Notes under the pieces: generated by a model
The model's database searches: none
What the model was told of the DNA's origin: nothing
The model's input: only the letters and a program-made list of their open reading frames with translations
Source: Blastococcus sp. PRF04-17
GTDB lineage: Bacteria > Actinomycetota > Actinomycetes > Mycobacteriales > Geodermatophilaceae
Reading direction: 5' to 3'
NCBI RefSeq assembly: GCF_023016265.1
Contig: NZ_CP095412.1
Location: 1,550,001-1,614,000, forward strand
Length of the DNA stretch: 64,000 bases
Made by a program: the position numbers and the translations under genes
Shown: piece by piece, positions 17,549-26,389 of the stretch
Layout: every line of letters begins with the position of its first letter
How positions within the stretch are numbered: position 1 is the stretch's first letter

Positions 17549-17998
17549 TCAGTCCCCCAGGGCGGCGCCGCAGACGCGCGGGCCGTTCTCGCTGATGACC
17601 ACGAGGCGACTGCGCTGCCCGTCCGACCAGTCGACGACGACCTGGCGCGCCGGTGTGCCCGCCATGTCGGCACCCGCGACGGAGGCGATCTCCCCGTCGT
17701 CAGCCAGCTGGTACTCGGCGACGACACCCTCGGCCGGCACCCTGGCGCGCTCCTCCTCGCAGAGCAGGCCCCAGGCCGTCTCGGTGTCGCGCTGCTCCAG
17801 CGCCTCCAGGAAGACGCCGGCCACCTCCCGCGCCTGGTCGTCGGGCGACCCCTTGATCCAGAAGGAGGCCCCGACCATGAGGAAGGCCGCCACGACGGTG
17901 CCGCCGAAGACGAGGAGGAGCACTCCCTGCCGACGTCGCGGGGTGCCGGTGTGCAGGGGTGCCGGCTCCTCGTCGTACAGGAACGGTCCCTGGGTCAT
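17549..17998 (-). CDS. Single-span membrane protein, unknown
   Basis: 149 residues. A short cytoplasmic tail, one membrane segment at about residues 25-45 (GVLLLVFGGTVVAAFLMVGASFWI), then an extracytoplasmic domain with DQAREVAGVFLEALEQRDTETAWGLLCEEERAR, which resembles the NTF2-like DUF4878 fold, and two cysteines that could form a disulfide. Coupled to dusB by a four-base overlap. Function not recognised. Confidence 0.75.
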   Translation of the reverse strand: MTQGPFLYDEEPAPLHTGTPRRRQGVLLLVFGGTVVAAFLMVGASFWIKGSPDDQAREVAGVFLEALEQRDTETAWGLLCEEERARVPAEGVVAEYQLADDGEIASVAGADMAGTPARQVVVDWSDGQRSRLVVISENGPRVCGAALGD

Positions 17999-19134
17999 CC
18001 ACCACTCACTTCGAGTTCGGCGCCGGACGGGGGGCGCGGGTCGTCGCGGTCGTCCAGCCAGCCCTCGGGCAGGGCGACCGGGCGGGGCGAGCTGGTCCGG
18101 CCCCGCGGCGCCCCGAGGACGGCGGTCGGATAGGGCTGGTCGGGGATGCGCGCCAGCAGGTCGGCCAGCTCGTCGAGGCCGCTCACTATCGCCAGCGACC
18201 GGCGGATGTCCGATCCGACCGAGAAGCCCTTCAGGTACCAGGCGACGTGCTTGCGGAAGTCGGTGCAGCCGTGCGGCTCGCCCTGGTCCTCGCTGAGCAG
18301 CGTGGCGTGCCGGTGCATGATCGCGGCGACCTCGGCCATGGTGGGCAGCGCGCGCTCCGTCGTCCCGGCGAAGGCGGCGGCCAGATCGCCGAACAGCCAG
18401 GGCCGGCCGAGGCACCCCCGCCCGATGACGACGCCGGCGCAGCCGGTCTCGGCGACCATGCGCAGCGCGTCGTCGGCCTCCCAGATGTCGCCGTTGCCGA
18501 GCACCGGGATGTCGAGGGCCTCGACCAGCCGGGCGATGGGCGCCCAGTCGGCGGTGCCGCTGTAGAGCTGGTCGGCGGTCCGGCCGTGCAGCGTGATCGC
18601 CGCGGCGCCCTCGTCCTGCGCGATGTGGCCCGCGTCGAGGTAGGTGACGTGGTCGGCATCGATGCCGATGCGGGTCTTGACGGTGACCGGCACGTCCTTG
18701 GCGGCGCGGACGGCGGATCGCACGATGTCGCGGAACAGCACGCGCCGCCACGGCAGCGCCGAGCCCCCGCCCTTGCGCGTCACCTTGGGCACCGGGCAGC
18801 CGAAGTTCAGGTCGATGTGCGCCGGACGGGTACCGGCGACGTGCTCGTCGACGAGCATCTCGACCGCCCGCCCGACGGTGGCGGGGTCGACGCCGTAGAG
18901 CTGCACGGAGAAGGCGTCGCGCTCGCCGGCCGTCGCCCGGACCATCTGCAGCGTCTTCTCGTTGCGCTCGACCAGGGCGCGCGTGGTGATCATCTCGCAG
19001 ACGTAGAGCCCCGCGCCGAACTCCCGGCACAGGGTCCGGAACGCCGGGTTGGTGATGCCGGCCATCGGCGCCAGCACCACCGCCGGGTCGACCGCCAGGG
19101 TGCCCAGCTTCAGGGCAGGCAGCGGCGCGGTCAC
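17995..19134 (-). CDS. dusB: tRNA-dihydrouridine synthase
   Basis: 379 residues. FMN-binding barrel start VVLAPMAGITNPAFRTLCREFGAGLYVCEMI; the DLNFGCPVPKV signature with catalytic Cys near residue 103; RKGGGSAL; TVKTRIGID; and HGRTADQLYSG, GNGDIWEADDALRM. It reduces specific uridines in the tRNA D-loop using NADPH and FMN. A C-terminal extension ending RPPSGAELEVSGG is unstructured-looking. GTG start by family alignment. Confidence 0.95.
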   Translation of the reverse strand: MTAPLPALKLGTLAVDPAVVLAPMAGITNPAFRTLCREFGAGLYVCEMITTRALVERNEKTLQMVRATAGERDAFSVQLYGVDPATVGRAVEMLVDEHVAGTRPAHIDLNFGCPVPKVTRKGGGSALPWRRVLFRDIVRSAVRAAKDVPVTVKTRIGIDADHVTYLDAGHIAQDEGAAAITLHGRTADQLYSGTADWAPIARLVEALDIPVLGNGDIWEADDALRMVAETGCAGVVIGRGCLGRPWLFGDLAAAFAGTTERALPTMAEVAAIMHRHATLLSEDQGEPHGCTDFRKHVAWYLKGFSVGSDIRRSLAIVSGLDELADLLARIPDQPYPTAVLGAPRGRTSSPRPVALPEGWLDDRDDPRPPSGAELEVSGG

Positions 19135-19216
19135 GCCACCCAGGGTAGGCGGCGACGCCGGTCACTCACCCGCCGCGCGCCGAGGGCTGCCGTCCGGGGC
19201 GGCACGGGCGCGCCCT

Positions 19217-19275
19217 GAGTGGGTGCGCTGGGTGCCCATTCCAGCGCCCGGAATGGGCACTCTGCGCACCCACTC
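19217..19275. terminator. Large hairpin downstream of glyS
   Basis: GAGTGGGTGCGC pairs with GCGCACCCACTC, then after a 3x3 internal loop GTGCCCATTCC pairs with GGAATGGGCAC, around a 7-base loop. It lies between the 3' end of glyS and the start of dusB, so it can terminate glyS transcripts; it is longer than a usual terminator and lacks a U-tract. Confidence 0.65.
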
Positions 19276-19282
19276 GGGGTTG

Positions 19283-20686
19283 TCAGCAGCCGGGGAGGCG
19301 GGCGGCGAGGTAGGCCTCGACCGCGTCCAGCCCGATCCGCTCCTGGCTCATCGAGTCGCGCTCCCGCACGGTGACGGCCTGGTCCTCGAGGGTGTCGAAG
19401 TCGACGGTGAGGCAGAACGGCGTCCCGACCTCGTCCTGCCGGCGGTACCGGCGGCCGATGGCGCCGGCGTCGTCGAAGTCGACGTTCCAGTTCCTGCGCA
19501 GCGTGGCGGCGAGGTCCTTGGCCTTGGGCGAGAGGTCGGCGTTGCGGGACAGCGGCAGGACGGCGGCCTTCACCGGCGCCAGCCGCGGGTCCAGCCGCAG
19601 CACCGTGCGAGTGTCGACGCCGCCCTTGGCGTTGGGCGCCTCGTCCTCGGTGTAGGCCTCGATGAGGAACGCCATCAGCGATCGGGTGAGGCCGGCCGCC
19701 GGCTCGATGACGTAGGGCGTCCACCGGGTGTTGGTCGCCTGGTCGAAGTAGGAGAGGTCAGTGCCGGAGTGCTCGGTGTGCGTCGAGAGGTCGAAGTCCG
19801 TGCGGTTGGCGATGCCCTCGAGCTCACCCCACTCCGAGCCCTGGAAACCGAAGCGGTACTCGATGTCGACGGTCCGCTTCGAGTAGTGCGACAGCTTCTC
19901 CTTCGGGTGCTCGAAGTGGCGGAGGTTGTCGCGGTCGATGCCGAGGTCGACGTACCAGCTCGTCCGCTGGTCGATCCAGTACTGGTGCCATTCCTCGTCC
20001 GTCCCGGGCTCGACGAAGAACTCCATCTCCATCTGCTCGAACTCACGGGTGCGGAAGATGAAGTTGCCCGGCGTGATCTCGTTGCGGAACGACTTGCCGA
20101 TCTGCCCGATCCCGAACGGCGGCTTCTTGCGCGCGGCCCCCATGACGTTGGCGAAGTTGACGAAGATGCCCTGCGCTGTCTCCGGGCGCAGGTAGTGCAG
20201 CCCCGACTCGTCCTCGACCGGGCCGAGGTAGGTCTTGAGCATCATGTTGAAGTCGCGCGGTTCGGTCCACGCGCCCTTCGTGCCGCAGTTGGGGCAGGAG
20301 ATGTCGGCCAGGCCGTTCTCGGGCGCACGGCCCTTGCGCGCTTCGAACTCCTCCTCGAGGTGGTCGGCGCGGAACCGCTTGTGGCAGTTCTGGCACTCGG
20401 TCAGGGGGTCGGTGAAGACCCCGACGTGACCCGAGGCCACCCACGTCTGCCGCGGGAGGATCACCGACGAGTCCAGACCGACGATGTCGTCCCGGCTCTG
20501 GACGACGGTGCGCCACCACTGCCGCTTGATGTTCTCCTTGAGCTCCACGCCCAGCGGCCCGTAGTCCCACGCGGAGCGGGTGCCGCCGTAGATCTCGCCC
20601 GAGGGGAAGACGAACCCCCGGCGCTTGCAGAGGTTCACCACCTTGTCGAGGCGGGCAGGGTCGTGCTTGGCGGCGCTGTCGCTCAC
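19283..20686 (-). CDS. glyS: Glycyl-tRNA synthetase (single-chain)
   Basis: 467 residues of the dimeric alpha2-type class II enzyme. Motifs: [16 protein letters not shown] at the N-terminus, zinc-like pairs CQNCHKRF and CPNCGTKG, class II motif 2 region [15 protein letters not shown] with [21 protein letters not shown], and anticodon-binding domain near the C-terminus ([18 protein letters not shown]). It charges tRNA-Gly. GTG start with GGAG upstream. Confidence 0.97.
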
Positions 20687-20782
20687 GGCGAGGGTGCTCC
20701 ATCCGGCTGGCGGTCGGCGGGGTTGGTCCCGACCACGGTAGTTGGCCCGCCGCGGCGGACTCCGGCGCAGGCCCCGTCGAGA

Positions 20783-21175
20783 TCAGCGCAGCAGCAGGAG
20801 CAGGGCGACGCCGGCCCCGGCGATGACCAGGAGCGGCACGACGGTGAGCACGACCCAGGGCCACCGGCGGGGCGTCCGGTCGACCTGGACCGGGTGCACG
20901 GGCCGCTGCACCATCTCGGGGGCGCTGAAGGCGATGGTCCGCTCCGGCGGCCGGATCCGGACTCTCGGCGACCCCACCTTGTCGGTGGGCTGGTCGTGCA
21001 GCCGCGGGTCCTCCCCCGGGAGCGCCCGCAGCGTCGGTGCGTCGACGTCCGGCGGCTCGAGGTCCGCCCACTCCTTCGGCAGCGCCGGCGGCGGGCGGTC
21101 CGGGAGCGGCGGCAGGGTGATGTCACGGGTGCGGTCGTCGCGCGGGGGCGAGTCGTCCTGCGGACGATCGCTCAT
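20783..21175 (-). CDS. Proline-rich single-span membrane protein
   Basis: 130 residues: a long polar, Pro/Asp/Arg-rich cytoplasmic region (DITLPPLPDRPPPALPKEW) and one C-terminal membrane anchor of about 22 residues (WVVLTVVPLLVIAGAGVALLLLL). It is tail-anchored in topology with almost nothing beyond the membrane. No known domain. Lies between glyS and a monooxygenase-like gene. Confidence 0.65.
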   Translation of the reverse strand: MSDRPQDDSPPRDDRTRDITLPPLPDRPPPALPKEWADLEPPDVDAPTLRALPGEDPRLHDQPTDKVGSPRVRIRPPERTIAFSAPEMVQRPVHPVQVDRTPRRWPWVVLTVVPLLVIAGAGVALLLLLR

Positions 21176-21233
21176 GTGGTCCTCCCGGACGTCGACGACG
21201 GCAGCCGTGGCTGTGTGCCCGTCCGTGACCGAC

Positions 21234-21539
21234 CTACGCGTCCCGGGTGCCGAAAGCGATGTCCTCGTGGGGCAGGTACACGCCCGGCTCGTCGACGGCG
21301 TGGACCCAGACGGGCGCGCCGGTGATCTTGACCTCGGCGGCACCGAGCGCCCGGCGGTAGGAGCCGACGCCGTCCCACCGGGTCACCAGCGCCCACAGTG
21401 CCGGGTCGTCGGGCGAGCGGCCCAGCTCCCCGCCCACGAACCCGGGGCGGGCGCCCAGCGCGGCCAGCAGCGGTGCGACGGCCGCGGCCAGCGCCTCGGC
21501 GTCCTCCCCCGTCGCCCGCAGGCGTGTCACCGCGAACAC
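21234..21539 (-). CDS. Antibiotic biosynthesis monooxygenase-like protein
   Basis: 101 residues with the ABM dimeric alpha-beta barrel pattern: VFAVTRLRAT strand, helix AEALAAAVAPLLAALGARPGF, GGELGRSPDDPALWALVTRWDGVGSYRRALG. GTG at 21537-21539 is chosen because AGGAGGGCC precedes it and the family begins there. Substrate unknown; many relatives are haem or quinol monooxygenases. Stop is TAG. Divergent from the Fur-family gene. Confidence 0.75.
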   Translation of the reverse strand: MFAVTRLRATGEDAEALAAAVAPLLAALGARPGFVGGELGRSPDDPALWALVTRWDGVGSYRRALGAAEVKITGAPVWVHAVDEPGVYLPHEDIAFGTRDA

Positions 21540-21606
21540 CGCGGCCCTCCTCTCGTCCGGTGTCGGCAGACCTTGCCATGCCGACACGGAACGCCGACCT
21601 GCGACC

Positions 21607-22062
21607 ATGAGACGCATGGTCCGCACCACCCGCCAGCGCGCTGCAGTCCGCACGGTCTTCGAGGACCTCGACGGCTTCCACAGCGCACAGGAGGTGCACG
21701 CCCGCCTGCGCGACGCCGGGGACCCGATCGGACTCTCGACCGTCTACCGCGCCGTGCAGTCGCTGGCCGACGACGGCGAGCTGGACTCCATCCGCACCGA
21801 GACCGGCGAGGCCCTCTACCGCCGGTGCAGCCCGCAGCACCATCACCACCTGGTCTGCCGCGGCTGCGGGCTCACCGTCGAGGTGGCCGGCCCGGCCGTC
21901 GAGCGGTGGGCCGACCGCGTGGCCGACGAGCACGGGTTCGGCGACGTCAGCCACACGCTGGAGATCTTCGGCACCTGCGCCGCCTGCCAGGGCTCCCTGG
22001 ACGCCCGGCCGGCGGACCAGGCTCAGAAGAAGTCGCAGACCGTCAGGTCCGGGGTGACGTAG
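21607..22062 (+). CDS. Fur-family metalloregulator, probably Zur
   Basis: 151 residues. Winged helix: TRQRAAVRTVFEDLDGFHSAQEVHARLRDAGDPIGLSTVYRAVQSLADDGELDSI; metal region HHHHLVCRGCG with a second cysteine pair CAAC. Its position beside glyS and uppS and the CxxC pairs match Zur (zinc uptake regulator) of actinobacteria; metal specificity is inferred. ATG at 21607 or 21616 are both possible. The last 14 codons overlap the 3' end of the convergent proline-rich gene, and it ends in TAG. Confidence 0.88.
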   Translation: MRRMVRTTRQRAAVRTVFEDLDGFHSAQEVHARLRDAGDPIGLSTVYRAVQSLADDGELDSIRTETGEALYRRCSPQHHHHLVCRGCGLTVEVAGPAVERWADRVADEHGFGDVSHTLEIFGTCAACQGSLDARPADQAQKKSQTVRSGVT

Positions 22063-22802
22063 ACCAGCAGTGTGAAGCTCTGCCCGTCGTCGAGCAGCAG
22101 CGTGAAGGTCGCCATGTCGGTGTTCGAGGCCGACTGGTGCTCCACGCTGTCGAAGGTGCCCTCGGTGAAGCCGACACCGCCGAGGACCTGCTCGAAGAAG
22201 TAGGTGCCCAGCTCCCAGGCGGGGTCACCGGTGTTGGTCGCCGCCGCGGAGGTGGCCGCGTCCTGCACCTCGGCGCAGGAGAGATCGTAGGCGGTCTGGA
22301 ACTCACCGTCGGCCATCGCCTGCACCCAGGCCAGCGCCACGTCGCCGGAACCCTCGAACCGGCCGCCGCCGTCGTCGGCCGGCTCGGCCACCTGCGCCCC
22401 ACCGGGGAGGTCTCCGGTCGCCTCCCGGGTCGGCTCCGCGGACGACGACGTCGCCGGCGACGAGGACGACGTCGCGGCCTGCGGCTCGGGGTCGTCGTCC
22501 TTCCCCGTGAGCAGCACCACGAGCGCGACGCCGACGCCGGACACGAGCACGGCCAGCCCGACGATCAGCCAGGGCAGCAGGCCCTTCTTCGGCGGCTGCG
22601 TCGGCGGCCCGTAGCCGGGCGGCGGATAGCCGGCGGGCGGCGGACCGGCGGACGGATAGCCCCCGGGCGGGCCGTACGGCCCCGTCCCAGGCGGGCCCTG
22701 CGGCGGGTACGGCGGCGGCTGGCCCTGCGGCGGGTACGGCGGCGGCTGGTTCGGGTTCGTCGGCGGGTCGTAGGGGCCGTACGGACCAGGGGGCTGGGTC
22801 AT
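22023..22802 (-). CDS. Proline-rich membrane protein with extracellular domain
   Basis: 259 residues. An N-terminal Pro/Gly/Tyr-rich cytoplasmic region of about 80 residues (repeats of PPYPPQG), one membrane segment (LLPWLIVGLAVLVSGVGVALVVLL), a Ser/Thr/Ala linker, then an extracytoplasmic DUF4878/NTF2-like domain with VALAWVQAMADGEFQTAYDLSCAEVQDAA. Such architecture is common in actinobacterial envelope proteins. Function unknown. Its 3' end overlaps that of the Zur-like gene by 40 bases, tail to tail. Confidence 0.8.
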   Translation of the reverse strand: MTQPPGPYGPYDPPTNPNQPPPYPPQGQPPPYPPQGPPGTGPYGPPGGYPSAGPPPAGYPPPGYGPPTQPPKKGLLPWLIVGLAVLVSGVGVALVVLLTGKDDDPEPQAATSSSSPATSSSAEPTREATGDLPGGAQVAEPADDGGGRFEGSGDVALAWVQAMADGEFQTAYDLSCAEVQDAATSAAATNTGDPAWELGTYFFEQVLGGVGFTEGTFDSVEHQSASNTDMATFTLLLDDGQSFTLLVYVTPDLTVCDFF

Positions 22803-22905
22803 GAATGCTCGGTCTTCCTCACGGACGTGCGCGGGCGATGCTGCCCGGTGGACGGCAACGTAGTGAGGAGGAGCCCGTAGGAGGAGTGGATACGGCGCGG
22901 ATCGC

Positions 22906-23670
22906 TCAGGCGCTGCCGAACCGCCGCTGGCGCGACGCGTACTCCTCGCACGCTGCCCACAGGTGCCGGCGGTCGAAGTCCGGCCAGAGCGTGTCCAGGA
23001 AGACGAACTCCGCGTAGGCCGACTGCCAGAGCAGGAAGTTGCTGGTCCGGTTCTCACCGGAGCTGCGCACGAAGAGGTCGACGTCGGGCATGTCGGGCTC
23101 GTCGAGGAACCGAGCGACCGTCGACTCGTCGATCTTCTCCGGGTCGAGCCGACCGGCCGCCACCTCGCGGCCGATGGCCGCGGCGGCGTCGGCGATCTCG
23201 GCCCGGCCGCCGTAGTTGACGCACATGGTCAGGGTCAGGACGTCGTTGTCGCGGGTGAGCTCCTCGGCGACCTCGAGCTCCTTGATGACGCTGCGCCACA
23301 GCCGCGGACGGCGACCGGCCCACCGCACCCGGACGCCGAGCTCGTGCATCTCGTCGCGCCGTCGGCGGATCACGTCGCGGTTGAACCCCATGAGGAAGCG
23401 GACCTCCTCGAGGCTGCGCCGCCAGTTCTCGGTGGAGAAGGCGTATGCGCTGATGTGCGTGACGCCGAGCTCGATGGCGCCCTCGACGCAGTCGAACAGC
23501 GAGTGCTCCCCCGCCTCGTGGCCCGCCGTCCGCGGCAGCCCGCGCGACTTGGCCCAGCGGCCGTTCCCGTCCATGACGATGGCCACGTGGCGGGGCACCT
23601 TGTCCTTGGGCAGCTGCGGTGGCCGGGCACCCGACGGGTGTGGCGTCGGCGCCTTCACCTCCCGCCTCAC
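22906..23670 (-). CDS. uppS: Isoprenyl (undecaprenyl/polyprenyl) diphosphate synthase
   Basis: 254 residues. The cis-prenyltransferase signature [20 protein letters not shown] is followed by [51 protein letters not shown] and [28 protein letters not shown]. It extends isoprenyl diphosphates to the lipid carrier used in cell-wall synthesis. The GTG at 23668-23670 overlaps the recO stop (GTGA), giving recO-uppS coupling. The usual RTSGE is RSSGE here. Confidence 0.95.
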   Translation of the reverse strand: MRREVKAPTPHPSGARPPQLPKDKVPRHVAIVMDGNGRWAKSRGLPRTAGHEAGEHSLFDCVEGAIELGVTHISAYAFSTENWRRSLEEVRFLMGFNRDVIRRRRDEMHELGVRVRWAGRRPRLWRSVIKELEVAEELTRDNDVLTLTMCVNYGGRAEIADAAAAIGREVAAGRLDPEKIDESTVARFLDEPDMPDVDLFVRSSGENRTSNFLLWQSAYAEFVFLDTLWPDFDRRHLWAACEEYASRQRRFGSA

Positions 23671-24412
23671 GAGCGGTCGACCAGCGCGAGCGACCGCAGT
23701 CCGCGCTCGAGGTGCCACTGCAGCAGCGCGGCGACCAGCCCGCTGGCCTCCCGACGGTTCGTGCCCTGGGTGGCCTCGGCGCGCGCCCACTCGCCGGTGA
23801 GCAGGGCGTCGAGCAACTCGATGGTGACCGGGTTGGGCATCGCCGACCCGGTGGGACGGCAGGACGGGCACACCGTGCCACCGGCCGGCACGGAGAAGTG
23901 CCGGTGCGGGCCAGGCTCCGCGCAGCGGGCGCAGTCGGACAGCGCCGGCTCCCAGCCGGCCACCGACATGGCGCGCAGCAGGAAGGCGTCGAGCACCAGC
24001 CCGGCGGGGTGCGTGCGCTCGGCCAGCGACCGCAGCGCCCCGACGACGAGCAGGAACAGCCGCAGCGACGGCTCCTTCTCCTCCGCGGTGAGCCGGTCGG
24101 CGGTCTCCAGGACGGCGGTGCCGGCGGTGTAGCAGGGGTAGTCGTCGACCACGTCGTTCCCGTACGAGCGGATCGACTCGGCCTGGCTGACGATGTCGAG
24201 GTTGCGGCCGGTGTAGAGCTGCAGGTCGACGTGGCTGAACGGCTCGAGCCGGGAGCCGAACTTGCTCTTGGTGCGGCGCACGCCCTGGCGACGGCCCGCA
24301 CCTTGCCGTGCCTCCGGGTCAGGACGGTGACGATCCGGTCGGCCTCACCGAGCTTCTGGGTGCGCAGGACGATGCCCTCGTCCCGGTACAGCGCCTTCGG
24401 CGTCGTGCTCAT
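23667..24412 (-). CDS. recO: DNA repair protein RecO, frame broken
   Basis: Two overlapping frames together make a full RecO of about 248 residues: [44 protein letters not shown], then [34 protein letters not shown], a helical region, and a C-terminal zinc site (CARCAEPGP, then CPSC). The junction is at the short C run 24283-24285, and one missing base restores the frame; the span is 3n+2. RecO loads RecA in recombinational repair. The conserved context and otherwise intact sequence argue for a sequence error. Confidence 0.88.
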
Positions 24413-24443
24413 GGCTCGGCTCCTGCGTCGCTCTCGGCGGCCA

Positions 24444-25361
24444 TCAGTACCCCAGCCGGTTGAGCTTCTTGGGGTCGTCCTGCCACTCGCCGAGGACGGT
24501 GACGTGCAGTTCGAGGTGCACCCGGGCGCCGAGCAGCGCCTCCATGCCGGTGCGGGCCTCGGTGCCGATCTGCTTGATGATCTGCCCGCCCTTGCCCAGC
24601 AGCATCGGCTTCTGGCTGTTGCGCTCGACGTGCAGCAGCGCGTGCACCTCGACCAGCTCGCCGCCGGGCTGCTTCGGGTCGGGACGGCGGACCAGCTCCT
24701 CGATCGTGACCGCGAGGGAGTGCGGCACCTCCTGGCGCACCTTCTCCAGCGCCGCTTCGCGGACCAGCTCGGCGAGCTGCCGCTCGACGTCCTCGTCGGT
24801 GGTCTGCTCCTCCGGGTAGAGCGGCGGGCCCTCGGGCAGCAGCCCGATCAGCAGGTCCTCGAGCAGCTCGACCTGGTCACCCTTCACCGCGCTGACCGGC
24901 ACGACCTCGGCCGCCTCGACCAACCGGCTCGCGGCCACCAGCTGCTCGGCGACCTGCTTCTTGCTCGCCGCGTCGGTCTTGGTCACGACGACGACCACCG
25001 GCGCCTTGACCTCGCGCAGCTGGCGGGCGATGAACGCGTCGCCGGTACCGACCGGCTGGTCGGCGGGGACGCAGAAGACGATCACGTCGACGTCGGACAG
25101 GGTGTCGCGGACGACGTCGTTGAGCCGCTTGCCCAGCAGGCTCTTCGGCTTGTGCAGTCCGGGGGTGTCGACGAGGACGATCTGCCCGTTCGGCTTGTGC
25201 ACCACCCCGCGGATCGCGTGCCGGGTGGTCTGCGGCCGGTTGCTGACGATGCCGACCTTCTCGCCGACCAGCGCGTTGGTCAGCGTCGTCTTGCCGGCGT
25301 TCGGGCGGCCCACCAGGCAGACGAAGCCGCTGCGGTGCGGCTGCTCCTCGGGGCTCGTCAC
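24444..25361 (-). CDS. era: GTPase Era
   Basis: 305 residues. G domain: [14 protein letters not shown] (G1), [16 protein letters not shown] (G3), VTKTDA (G4) and SAVKGDQ (G5); C-terminal KH domain with [24 protein letters not shown]. Era binds 16S rRNA and helps 30S maturation. GTG start at 25359-25361 fits family length. It lies upstream of recO, the usual actinobacterial order. Confidence 0.96.
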   Translation of the reverse strand: MTSPEEQPHRSGFVCLVGRPNAGKTTLTNALVGEKVGIVSNRPQTTRHAIRGVVHKPNGQIVLVDTPGLHKPKSLLGKRLNDVVRDTLSDVDVIVFCVPADQPVGTGDAFIARQLREVKAPVVVVVTKTDAASKKQVAEQLVAASRLVEAAEVVPVSAVKGDQVELLEDLLIGLLPEGPPLYPEEQTTDEDVERQLAELVREAALEKVRQEVPHSLAVTIEELVRRPDPKQPGGELVEVHALLHVERNSQKPMLLGKGGQIIKQIGTEARTGMEALLGARVHLELHVTVLGEWQDDPKKLNRLGY

Positions 25362-25422
25362 GCGCCCAGTCTCCCACCGAGGGCCGACACGGCTTCCGGC
25401 GACGCACTGGGATGATCGGCAC

Positions 25423-26000
25423 ATGGCGCGGCATCCCGGACTCGCAGGCAGAGCAGCGAAGGAACGCACGCTGCACCAGCAGCAGCTCCGCGGCTACGGC
25501 TTCCTCGCCGGCCGCGGCCCGCGCCGCGGCGCCACCGTCGTCCCGGCGCCGCTGCGGTACTGGCAGTACGACCCGCCCCGACCGGTGCCGCTCGCCGTCG
25601 TCGTGGTCGTCGTCGGGATCTGGCTGGGCGCCTTCGCCCTCGGCGGCGGGTGGACGGCGGTGGTCGACGAGGCGCCGCTGGCGCTCGGCGCGGGACTGCT
25701 CGTCCTGCTGTTCAACATCGGCCGGTTCACCGTGAGCGACCACGGCATGTCCGCCGACGTGCCGCCACGCGCACGAGGGCGAACGCGATCGTCCCGCTGG
25801 CGTTCGTCCGGGAGGTCCGGGTCGGCCCCGCTCCGGACGGCTGGCCACCAGCCGTGCGCCGGGGCGGCTGGCTGCCGGGACGGTCGCGGGTCGCCGTCCG
25901 GTACCTGGACGACGACGCCACGACCGAACGGGCCCTCACCCGCTGGGTCCGCGATCCGGAGGCCTTCGCCGACGCGCTCGACCAGCCCCTGCAGCACTGA
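25423..26000 (+). CDS. DUF3093-like membrane protein, frame broken
   Basis: N-terminal frame: a basic start, RYWQYDPPRPVPL, then two membrane segments (VPLAVVVVVVGIWLGAFAL and APLALGAGLLVLLFNI) and FTVSDHGMSAD. The second frame gives ANAIVPLAFVREVRVGP, VRRGGWLPGRSRVAVRYLDDD and RDPEAFADAL, a PH-like C-terminal half typical of DUF3093 proteins. The span of 578 bases is 3n+2; one base missing between about 25755 and 25795 would join them into about 192 residues. Function unknown. Family name is a moderate-confidence recognition. Confidence 0.65.
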
Positions 26001-26013
26001 TCCCTGCCTTCTC

Positions 26014-26038
26014 TACCGAAAGACGTGCGCTTTCGGTA
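26014..26038. terminator. Bidirectional terminator hairpin
   Basis: TACCGAAAG and CTTTCGGTA form a perfect 9-bp stem with a 7-base loop. It sits between two convergent genes ending at 26000 and 26051. Confidence 0.75.
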
Positions 26039-26050
26039 CAGAAAGCGGGT

Positions 26051-26383
26051 TTAGGCGGTGGTGCGGAGGGTTCCGTCGGGGCCGGCCAGGTGCACCGGTG
26101 CGGACGGCGTCAGGTCGCGGACGGCGGCCAGCCCGCCGGACTCCACCTCGTCGGCCGCCGAGACGATCGCGGCGGCCTCCAGCCCTTCGACGCCGCTGGA
26201 GACCGCGGCGGCCACGGCGGCCTGCAGCGCCGACAGCTCCAGCGACGGCAGCGACACCGTGGCGGCGACGTAGGTGCGGCCGTCGGTGTCGCGGACGGCC
26301 GCGCCCTCCGGCGCGCCGGTGCGGCCGCGGGCCGAGCGGGCGAGGGTGACGAGCTTGGCGTCCTCGGGCTGCAGGTCAGGCAC
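26051..26383 (-). CDS. Cytidine deaminase-like protein lacking the catalytic site
   Basis: 110 residues. The alignment to cytidine deaminase is visible (DAKLVTLARSARGRTGAPEGAAVRDTDGRTYVAATV), but where active enzymes have CAE the sequence reads LELSALQAAVAAA, and no PCxxC follows, so both zinc-binding motifs are missing. It cannot be a zinc-dependent deaminase as written. Similar proteins sit between era and the CNNM gene in other actinobacteria as I recall. It follows the CNNM stop by six bases, in the same operon as ybeY and phoH. Confidence 0.75.
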   Translation of the reverse strand: MPDLQPEDAKLVTLARSARGRTGAPEGAAVRDTDGRTYVAATVSLPSLELSALQAAVAAAVSSGVEGLEAAAIVSAADEVESGGLAAVRDLTPSAPVHLAGPDGTLRTTA

Positions 26384-26389
26384 GGTGCG

